In this document: positions 1 to 5,041 of the stretch, in pieces
Position numbering within the stretch: position 1 is the stretch's first letter
Layout of the letters: each line of letters begins with the position of its first letter
From: Bacteroidota bacterium
GTDB taxonomy: Bacteria; Bacteroidota; Bacteroidia; Bacteroidales; JADFUO01
Reading direction: 5' to 3'
DNA: 5,041 nucleotides
Assembly (NCBI GenBank): GCA_030614305.1
Contig: JAUWKH010000153.1
Location: 1 to 5,041 of the forward strand
Position numbers and translations under genes: made by a program
The notes under the pieces: generated by a model
What the model saw: only the letters and a program-made list of their open reading frames with translations
What the model was told of the DNA's origin: nothing
Database searches by the model: none

Positions 1-388
1 ATGCACGTAAAGTAAATTCACCGGGTTCTGCAAAACGCACACCATTTTTTATTAAAAGTTCAATTATTTTTTGCTGAATATAATCTGAGCCGTGACAGGA
101 AATCTCAACTGAATCTTCACCTGTATACGAGTTTGGTTTTTTAAAAATGCTGACAAGGACTTCATCTAAAATATTTTCATTTTCATATATAATGCCAAAA
201 TGAATAGTATGAGAAGGTGATTTTGATAATTTAGTTTTTCTTTTTTTAGGTTTGAAAATCTTTTCGCAAACGCTAAAAGAATCCTGTCCTGATATACGAA
301 TAACGGCAATTGCACCTGGTCCCGGAGGAGTGGCCGGAGCACAAATTGTATCATTATTAAACAGATATGTTTTACCGGATGAATTCAT
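1..388 (-). CDS. mnmE: MnmE (TrmE) tRNA uridine-34 modification GTPase, N-terminal part, cut by window edge
   Basis: Reading the minus strand from the ATG at 388-386 gives 129 codons, open to the left edge. The protein starts [20 protein letters not shown] and continues with [14 protein letters not shown], the hallmark start of MnmE (compare NDTI-A-ATPPG-GG-RISG in other bacteria). Further on come [20 protein letters not shown] and [12 protein letters not shown], the other conserved blocks of the N-terminal domain. In this family that domain binds the tetrahydrofolate one-carbon donor and dimerises; the helical and G domains would lie beyond the window. Known role: with MnmG it installs the 5-carboxymethylaminomethyl group on wobble U34 of tRNAs in the cytoplasm. 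The frame stays open upstream of 388 but no closer in-frame ATG was found, and the family motif begins only about 12 residues in, so 388 is the preferred start. The gene is divergent from sucD, with 124 bp between the starts. The identification is firm; the full length is not visible. Confidence 0.95.
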   Translation of the reverse strand, partial: MNSSGKTYLFNNDTICAPATPPGPGAIAVIRISGQDSFSVCEKIFKPKKRKTKLSKSPSHTIHFGIIYENENILDEVLVSIFKKPNSYTGEDSVEISCHGSDYIQQKIIELLIKNGVRFAEPGEFTLRA

Positions 389-411
389 TTTTATACATTT
401 TTTTTCTGAAA

Positions 412-419
412 CAAAAATA
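412..419 (-). promoter_or_regulatory. Predicted -7 element (TATTTTTG) for mnmE
   Basis: On the minus strand this reads TATTTTTG, an exact match to the Bacteroidota primary-sigma -7 consensus TAnnTTTG. It lies 24 bp upstream of the mnmE start, which would place transcription initiation near 405 and give a leader of under 20 nt. No good TTTG -33 box is seen about 20 bp further upstream, only an A/T-rich run. In AT-rich DNA such an 8-mer can occur by chance, so this is a weak to moderate prediction. Confidence 0.35.
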
Positions 420-452
420 AGGAAATATTTTATAAATGAATTAAAAACATAT

Positions 453-460
453 TATCTTTG
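453..460 (+). promoter_or_regulatory. Predicted -7 element (TATCTTTG) for sucD
   Basis: TATCTTTG matches the Bacteroidota -7 consensus TAnnTTTG exactly and lies 52 bp before the sucD ATG. Initiation would fall near 466-467, with a 5' leader of about 46 nt. The expected -33 region has only a T-run (428-431) instead of TTTG. With the opposing mnmE element at 412-419 it forms a compact divergent promoter region. No operator palindrome is obvious between the two. Confidence 0.45.
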
Positions 461-512
461 GCAGATACTAACAATAAGTTGTTTATTCAATAGATAATTT
501 TAAAAGATAAAT

Positions 513-1385
513 ATGAGTATATTAGTAAATAAAAATTCAAAAGTGTTGGTACAGGGGATTACCGGTACCGAAGGTACTTTTCATACAGAACAGATGATAG
601 CTTACGGAACCAACATAGTTTGTGGTGTAACACCTGGTAAGGGAGGGCAAAAGCATCTTGGAGTTCCTGTTTTTAATTCAGTTGTAGGAGCTATCAAAGA
701 AACCGGAGCAGATGTTTCTGTTATTTTTGTTCCACCTCCATTTGCGGCCGATGCAATAATGGAAGCAGCAGATGCGAGTATTGGTGTGGTTGTTTGTATA
801 ACCGAAGGAATCCCAACCGAGGATATGATCAGGATTAAAACATATTTAAAAGATAAAAAATGCATATTAGTCGGACCGAATTGTCCGGGTGTAATAACTC
901 CCGGCGAAGCTAAAATCGGAATAATGCCAGGCTTTATACATGCTTCCGGAAAAATTGGTATTGTTTCCCGCTCGGGAACTCTTACTTATGAAGCGGTTGA
1001 CCAATTGACAAAACTTGGCTTGGGACAATCAACTGCAATAGGCATTGGAGGCGATCCTATAATTGGAACAAGCATTAAAGATTCTGTTGAATTATTTATG
1101 GGTGACCCTGATACCGAGGGAATTGTAATGATAGGCGAAATCGGTGGAACTATGGAATCGGATGCTGCATACTGGTTAAAAGAAAATGGTACTAAACCGG
1201 TGGTGAGTTTTATTGCAGGTGCTACGGCTCCGAAAGGCAGAACAATGGGACATGCAGGTGCAATTATTAGTGGGAAAGCTGATACAGCACAAGCTAAAAA
1301 AGAGATATTACGAAATTGCGGTGTGCACGTTGTTGATTCACCTGCTGATATCGGGAAAAAAATGGCTGAGGTATTAATGAAGTAA
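513..1385 (+). CDS. sucD: Succinyl-CoA synthetase (ADP- or GDP-forming), alpha subunit
   Basis: This is the alpha subunit of the TCA-cycle enzyme that interconverts succinyl-CoA and succinate with substrate-level nucleotide phosphorylation, acting in the cytoplasm with the beta subunit SucC. The 290-residue length is the usual full size. The N-terminal CoA-binding Rossmann domain (about 1-125) shows GITGTEGTF at 15-23 and GVTPGKGG at 38-45. [12 protein letters not shown] follows at 121-132. In the C-terminal ligase domain [14 protein letters not shown] carries the phosphohistidine, here His247 (E. coli His246), and Glu209 in IGEIGG matches the E. coli Glu208 that contacts it. The start at 513 is preceded by an A-rich stretch, normal for Bacteroidota, and gives the canonical N-terminus. 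No sucC lies next to it: upstream is divergent mnmE and downstream a convergent gene. The gene is therefore probably monocistronic and ends at the hairpin at 1394-1428. No defects are seen. Confidence 0.97.
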   Translation: MSILVNKNSKVLVQGITGTEGTFHTEQMIAYGTNIVCGVTPGKGGQKHLGVPVFNSVVGAIKETGADVSVIFVPPPFAADAIMEAADASIGVVVCITEGIPTEDMIRIKTYLKDKKCILVGPNCPGVITPGEAKIGIMPGFIHASGKIGIVSRSGTLTYEAVDQLTKLGLGQSTAIGIGGDPIIGTSIKDSVELFMGDPDTEGIVMIGEIGGTMESDAAYWLKENGTKPVVSFIAGATAPKGRTMGHAGAIISGKADTAQAKKEILRNCGVHVVDSPADIGKKMAEVLMK

Positions 1386-1393
1386 AATATTTT

Positions 1394-1437
1394 TACTCAT
1401 CCGATGACTTCAAGTCATCGGATGAGTATCTCTCTTT
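1394..1437 (+). terminator. Hairpin terminator after sucD, between convergent genes
   Basis: Nine bases after the sucD stop, ACTCATCCGATGACTT (1395-1410) is followed after a single C by its exact reverse complement (1412-1427). With a 3-nt loop (TCA) and one extra outer T-A pair, this folds as a 16-bp uninterrupted stem (1394-1409 with 1413-1428). The plus-strand tail, ATCTCTCTTTAAA, is T-rich but not a clean U-run, so Rho-independent termination of sucD is likely but not textbook. On the minus strand the hairpin is followed by AAAAATATTTT, so it could also block read-through from the convergent gene ending at 1497. The stem is unusually long for a simple terminator and may be a dispersed palindromic repeat. 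Confidence 0.6.
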
Positions 1438-1496
1438 AAACCGCCATTATAAAAGATTAAACATCAAACTAATTTAAATCTTCTTAAATAAGATTA

Positions 1497-2375
1497 TTAA
1501 TATTTTAATACCCAAGCATTTTTATATTTATCCGGCAAATTTGACAGGGCTTTTTGAGCAGCACTATAAGATTTATATGAAGATAATCCTATCCTGAATC
1601 TGTCTTTGCTTTTTAAAATTTTTGTATTCGGAAAACCCTTATTAATTAATTTATTTGCTTCTTTTTCAGCGTCTTTTAATTTATAATAGCTGCCGAATAT
1701 AAGGTAGAATTTTCCGGTCTTTTTCTTTATTAATATGTTTTTCCGGTCTTTATCCTGAAACTGATTGATTATTTTTGAATCAGTTCCGCATAGTAAGGGC
1801 TCATCTTCAGTATCAAATTTTTCTCCAAACCATATCACAGCATAATTATTATTAATTCCAATGCCTATGGCTTCCCAGTTTTTATCTTCCCATTTACTTT
1901 TGTTCAACAACATATTTTTTGATTCATAAGTTGTTGTCCAAGTGTACATTATACTATCCGGTTCTGCCTTAATACTTTCCCAGAAAGCCAGTTCATATCC
2001 TTTTCCGTTATAATCTGTTAATTCCATTGGTTTATTCCACATACAATCGGATTTTTGAATGTATTGCTGATGGCAGCAAGCAGTCCAATCTCCTTTGTTA
2101 GACCAGCTATGCAGATTACAAATACTTGTATCCGGATGGTTTTCATACAGATCCTTTACATGTAGTTTTGCAACGTAAGATAATGATTTGGAAAGCTGTA
2201 ATAACGATAAATCATTATCCTGCCTGAATTTATTAATCAGATTGTATAATTTTAACTCATCCTGGTTAATGCAAAAAATTTCAGGTATTTTGTTTTGAGC
2301 AAGTATATTTCTGAAAAATATTATTGAAAATATTATTAAAAATATTAAAATGAGTTTGGATTGTGTTTTTTTCAT
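1497..2375 (-). CDS. Secreted CAP-like domain protein with C-terminal SPOR domain
   Basis: This 292-residue protein is probably envelope-bound; its function is unknown. Residues 1-27 form a signal peptide: a KK basic start, a long Leu/Ile/Phe core, and LAQ near the cleavage site, with no lipobox Cys. About 38-185 resembles a CAP (SCP/PR-1/YkwD) domain: LYNLINKFRQDNDLSLLQLS with a helix ending AKLHVKDL (His72), NLHSWSNKGDW (86-97), YELAFWES with Glu128 at the place of the CAP 'GEN' motif, and a closing strand IGIGINNNYAVIWFG. The second CAP histidine (normally S-P-G-H) seems replaced by Ser152 in TYESKNMLL. The mature part has six cysteines (35, 86, 100, 101, 111, 196), which suggests disulphides. 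About 211-292 is a SPOR domain (KFYLIFGSYYKLKDAEKEAN, then RIGLSSYKSYSAAQKAL), a fold known to bind peptidoglycan glycan strands stripped of stem peptides. I infer localisation to the periplasmic wall, perhaps at the division site. It is convergent with sucD and 453 bp downstream of the same-strand hydrolase gene. No clear TAnnTTTG promoter was found upstream. Confidence 0.85.
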   Translation of the reverse strand: MKKTQSKLILIFLIIFSIIFFRNILAQNKIPEIFCINQDELKLYNLINKFRQDNDLSLLQLSKSLSYVAKLHVKDLYENHPDTSICNLHSWSNKGDWTACCHQQYIQKSDCMWNKPMELTDYNGKGYELAFWESIKAEPDSIMYTWTTTYESKNMLLNKSKWEDKNWEAIGIGINNNYAVIWFGEKFDTEDEPLLCGTDSKIINQFQDKDRKNILIKKKTGKFYLIFGSYYKLKDAEKEANKLINKGFPNTKILKSKDRFRIGLSSYKSYSAAQKALSNLPDKYKNAWVLKY

Positions 2376-2471
2376 ATGTTTATATTTTAATAGTTAATAC
2401 ATTTTCTAATACTTGTATTTTCGTTCATGATCAGTTTTAAATAAAATCTTTAGGTTTTATCTGCAATAACT

Positions 2472-2596
2472 CCCCTCCTTTTTTTAAGGAGGGGCAGGGG
2501 GTGGTTAATAAATATTCATTGATACTTGGTCTTTTATTATATGATTTATTATATTAAATTCTACCACCCCTAATCCCTCCTAAACATAGGAGGGGA
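2472..2596. repeat. REPIN-like element: two inverted G-rich palindromic units
   Basis: The left unit is a hairpin, CCCCTCCTT (2472-2480), a T5 loop and AAGGAGGGG (2486-2494), followed by CAGGGGGTGGT. The right unit is its inverted, diverged copy: ACCACCCC (2563-2570), TAATC, then a hairpin CCCTCCTA (2575-2582), loop AACA, TAGGAGGG (2587-2594). The reverse complement of 2563-2582 matches 2486-2505 at 15 of 20 bases, including GGAGGG and GGGGTGGT. A 57-bp AT-rich spacer lies between the two units. Paired REP sequences in inverse orientation define REPINs, which are non-autonomous elements copied by RAYT (TnpA-REP) transposases; no transposase is in this window. The G/C-rich blocks contrast sharply with the surrounding AT-rich DNA. 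The element sits between two same-strand genes and may also limit read-through. Copy number cannot be judged here. Confidence 0.65.
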
Positions 2597-2828
2597 ATGC
2601 CTTTCGTATGCATTTTCCCTTATTTGAAAAGTAATTATTTTTAAACCGATTCCCATGCATCGTAATAATTTAATTAAACAAAATCCAAATAACAAATTAC
2701 AAGCACCAAAATATTTATCCATCCATACGGATATATACGTACTAACTTCGTGTCGTTTGCTTTGCTTCATACAGACAAGTTTTGTTATTTGGCGTTTCAT
2801 TTCATGTAGGTCGTTGATATTAAGGTTA
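2597..2828. other. Non-coding intergenic stretch with a spaced 12-bp inverted repeat
   Basis: I find no credible gene here. The short open frames on both strands (up to about 76 codons) have no recognisable domain, and one runs through the REPIN-like element. The one clear structure is a perfect 12-bp inverted repeat, CCAAATAACAAA at 2685-2696 and TTTGTTATTTGG at 2781-2792, with 84 bp between the arms. The flanking parts of the arms remain loosely similar (ACAAG next to each arm). The stretch follows the stop of the hydrolase gene on the minus strand, so it is that gene's 3' region, but no compact hairpin with a U-run is visible as a terminator. It could be the eroded remains of a mobile or repeat element; that is inference. 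Confidence 0.4.
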
Positions 2829-5009
2829 TTAATTTATCTTACCGGTAGATTTCAATAAATCTACTTCTATAAGCAATTTAGCCATAATTGAATCCCAGAT
2901 GTAATTTGACGGGCAATTTAAAACCTCATTATCAGGACTGAATGATTCCCAAAAATTATGGTTTTTTGATAATTGTGTTGTAACTGCCAGCATCATTTTA
3001 TCAGCAAGTTGTTTTGCAAGATCGTAGTAACCGTAATTTACCAAGCCGTCAAAAACCATATAATCCCAAAGTAACCAAACAGGTCCGTTCCATTTGCAGC
3101 AATAATCAACATAAGGGCTGAACCATTCATCATCGGCAGACAAAGTTGGAACACCGTATTTTCTCCAGAATTTTGTAGTATCTGTAAGTATTTTAATTAG
3201 TTTTTCTGCACGGTCTTTTGGTGCAGCTTCAGCCCATAAAGCTAAAAATCCAATAATTTCCTGACGTTTCAAATCCCTGTCCATAAAGAAAAATGAGTGA
3301 TCTTTTTTATTAATTGAATAATAAAACTCAGAATCTTCATCCCACATCAGTTCATTAATAAGTTTAGAAATTTTATCAGCATTTTTTGTCCACTTTTTCG
3401 CTTCTTTCTCTTTATCGAGTTCTTTTGCCATTTTTGCAAGGCATCTCATTTCTTTAACCACCATCAGTGTTAAATCAAGGCATTCCAGTTCATCGGAAAT
3501 ATCTTCTTTGTCAACATCCAGATATCTGTCGGCAGAGACCTGGAAAACCGCGTTATACCAGTCGCGGACATTTTCAATAATTCCATAAGGGCCCCATTCA
3601 AAAGTTCCATCCTGATCATCATCACGGTTTTTTATCAGCCAGTTCAAATATTTTTCTCCGGATTCATAGGCGTCTTTTAAAAACTTTTCATCCTTACTTA
3701 CCTTGTAAACTTCCCAGTTTATCCACGAATAAAATGGTGCGGAAGTAGTTGGTTTTCCTTTATGGGGATAGGTTTGTGGTCCTCTTGGTCCATGACGGTA
3801 AGCTATTAATCCGTCGTCGCCTTGTTGTTCCATATAAACTCTTTGTGAGTTTTGTGCTGATTCAGGGTCAAGATAAACATAAGCCATCATACTTAAAGAT
3901 TCATGCAAAACCTGATGCCCGTGTCCCCATCCCCATAAAGGTTGCCTTGAAAAAGCATAAAAGTTATAGTTTGTTTTTCCCGAAGGCGGTAACATACAAC
4001 CTCGTGCAAGATTAAATGCGCCTATGTAAACCAGTTTCTCGTCTTTAGTTTTAAAATTAATATGAGGTGCTGATTTGAATAATTTTACATTTTCATCAAC
4101 ATATTTTTGTAATGACTCATTCTTTAGCTTTTCAATTTTATTAATTAAAATATCAAGATTTTCATTACGGGCCTGCCAACCTCTGAAATATCTGAAATTT
4201 TTTGTTTCACCCGGCTTTAAATTAAATTTATATTGAAAGGAAACAAAATCGGTATATCCTGATTTTTGAAAATTCAAAGAATCATTTTTTCGGTTTTCAT
4301 CATAGAAATCGGTTTTAATATAATTGTAAAAAACATCAAGGTCGCCTTTGTAACCACCGTAAGAATACGGATTAAAACTGACAGCAAAAAGATCTCTTGC
4401 CTGAGTTGGATAACCGAATTTTGTGTGCAGATTACTTATCAGTCTTTTTGGACTTTCGTAATGATTAAGAATATAGCCGTTAAAAGAATCATCATAATCA
4501 ATAATCAATAAAGAATCATTTCCTAATTCAAGTATTGGAAAAACTTCAATTGTATGGGTTATATCTGTGGTGTTTTTAATTGTAATATCACACAAAGCAA
4601 TAGTTGAAGAATAAACAAAAAAACATTCCTGTACTTTCAGCCCCTCAAATGGCTCGTATTCAAGGATTGCCATGTCGGGAAAGGAAGCTTTTACAATTGG
4701 TTTTTTAAAATATTTTCCGATGTTATCAATTACTAATTTATTTACCATCCAGACATTAAAAAATCTTCCTGCCTGATCACTTGAGTAATTTAATGGAGCA
4801 TTATCATTATAATAATCCATTTTATATCCTTTATCTCCATACATTCTTGAACGCTCCATTGCTGCAGTGTAAGTTGTGTACAGCGGGTCTGTAGCACCGG
4901 CATTTAAAATCAGATAGTCGTCGGTTATGTTAAGATGTTGAGAATAACTTTGTGTAAACGATATAATTAAAGTAACAGTAATAAAAATTATAGTTTTAAA
5001 ATTTTGCAT
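2829..5009 (-). CDS. Secreted six-hairpin glycoside hydrolase, GH63/MGH1-like
   Basis: This 726-residue enzyme probably hydrolyses a glycosidic bond in an oligo- or polysaccharide. Residues 1-24 form a signal peptide (hydrophobic IIFITVTLIISF, then SYSQ) without a lipobox Cys, so it is periplasmic or secreted. About 25-275 looks like an N-terminal beta-sandwich (e.g. VYSSTIALCDITIKNTTD at 132-149). About 320-720 is the (alpha/alpha)6 barrel. Landmarks are GWGHGHQVLHES (360-371), TSAPFYSWINWEVYK (422-436), a DDDQDGTFEWGPYG segment (463-476), LSADDEWFSPY (623-633), GPVWLLWDYMVFDGL (642-656) and NFWESFSPDN (685-694). By comparison with GH63 motifs (E-x-x-x-D and a late F-x-E-x-x-x-P block), Asp483 in ENVRDWYN is the likely general acid, with Glu479 nearby, and Glu688 the likely general base. 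Members of that clan invert the anomeric configuration. The start ATG at 5009 gives a good signal peptide. The promoter lies beyond the window, and only 32 bp upstream are visible. No SusC/SusD or other carbohydrate genes are in view, and no T9SS C-terminal domain is seen. The fold is confident; substrate and exact family are not. Confidence 0.85.
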   Translation of the reverse strand: MQNFKTIIFITVTLIISFTQSYSQHLNITDDYLILNAGATDPLYTTYTAAMERSRMYGDKGYKMDYYNDNAPLNYSSDQAGRFFNVWMVNKLVIDNIGKYFKKPIVKASFPDMAILEYEPFEGLKVQECFFVYSSTIALCDITIKNTTDITHTIEVFPILELGNDSLLIIDYDDSFNGYILNHYESPKRLISNLHTKFGYPTQARDLFAVSFNPYSYGGYKGDLDVFYNYIKTDFYDENRKNDSLNFQKSGYTDFVSFQYKFNLKPGETKNFRYFRGWQARNENLDILINKIEKLKNESLQKYVDENVKLFKSAPHINFKTKDEKLVYIGAFNLARGCMLPPSGKTNYNFYAFSRQPLWGWGHGHQVLHESLSMMAYVYLDPESAQNSQRVYMEQQGDDGLIAYRHGPRGPQTYPHKGKPTTSAPFYSWINWEVYKVSKDEKFLKDAYESGEKYLNWLIKNRDDDQDGTFEWGPYGIIENVRDWYNAVFQVSADRYLDVDKEDISDELECLDLTLMVVKEMRCLAKMAKELDKEKEAKKWTKNADKISKLINELMWDEDSEFYYSINKKDHSFFFMDRDLKRQEIIGFLALWAEAAPKDRAEKLIKILTDTTKFWRKYGVPTLSADDEWFSPYVDYCCKWNGPVWLLWDYMVFDGLVNYGYYDLAKQLADKMMLAVTTQLSKNHNFWESFSPDNEVLNCPSNYIWDSIMAKLLIEVDLLKSTGKIN

Positions 5010-5041
5010 GATGATAATTTATTAATAAAACAAGGTGTTAA

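Noticed and set aside
166..497. Open frames at 166-354 (minus) and 252-497 (plus) in the mnmE region
   Set aside because: Both overlap the MnmE coding frame, which carries clear family motifs. The plus-strand frame reads antisense to it and neither resembles a protein family.
602..865. 87-codon minus-strand frame inside sucD
   Set aside because: It is antisense to strongly conserved SucD sequence; its composition is explained as a shadow.
1477..1495. Possible terminator for the CAP-SPOR gene (AATCTT ... AAGATT)
   Set aside because: Only a 6-bp AT-rich stem with a 7-nt loop and no solid U-run. This is expected by chance in such DNA.
2472..2596. CRISPR array or phage attachment site
   Set aside because: There are only two units, in inverse rather than direct orientation, with no regular spacers, no cas genes, and no tRNA or integrase nearby.
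2570..2858. Short frames at 2570-2800 (minus) and 2655-2858 (plus) in the gap
   Set aside because: There is no recognisable domain. The minus frame runs into the REPIN-like hairpin, the plus frame overlaps the end of the hydrolase gene, and both cross the inverted-repeat region.
3749..4511. Plus-strand frames at 3749-4015 and 4266-4511
   Set aside because: Both are antisense to the glycoside hydrolase, whose frame is continuous and carries the catalytic motifs.

Overview
The window looks like part of a chromosome from a member of the Bacteroidota. The DNA is AT-rich. Two secreted proteins have N-terminal signal peptides, one ending in the 'LAQ' and the other in the 'YSQ' pattern common in that phylum. 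Ribosome-binding regions are A-rich without a clear Shine-Dalgarno sequence. Matches to the Bacteroidota promoter element TAnnTTTG lie upstream of both divergent housekeeping genes. Genus-level placement is not possible from sequence reading alone.

Layout from left to right. Positions 1-388 (minus) hold the 5' part of mnmE (tRNA-modification GTPase), which runs off the left edge. It is divergent from sucD (513-1385, plus), the alpha subunit of succinyl-CoA synthetase; both predicted promoters sit in the 124-bp gap. A long near-perfect hairpin at 1394-1428 follows sucD and separates it from a convergent minus-strand gene (1497-2375) for a secreted protein with a CAP-like domain and a C-terminal SPOR domain. 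A 453-bp intergenic stretch (2376-2828) holds a REPIN-like element, made of two inverted, G-rich hairpin units, and a widely spaced 12-bp perfect inverted repeat. I see no credible gene there. The last gene (2829-5009, minus) encodes a 726-residue secreted glycoside hydrolase of the six-hairpin (alpha/alpha)6 type, closest in motif layout to GH63/MGH1-like enzymes.

Functionally the window is a mix. It has two core genes (translation fidelity and the TCA cycle) that are neighbours but not functionally linked, plus two cell-envelope or periplasmic proteins on the same strand that are probably not one operon, given the 453-bp repeat-bearing gap. Nothing here forms a recognisable defence system, mobile island or biosynthetic cluster. 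The most interesting items are the CAP-SPOR architecture with an apparently incomplete CAP active site, the REPIN-like element, and the orphan GH63-like enzyme of unknown substrate.
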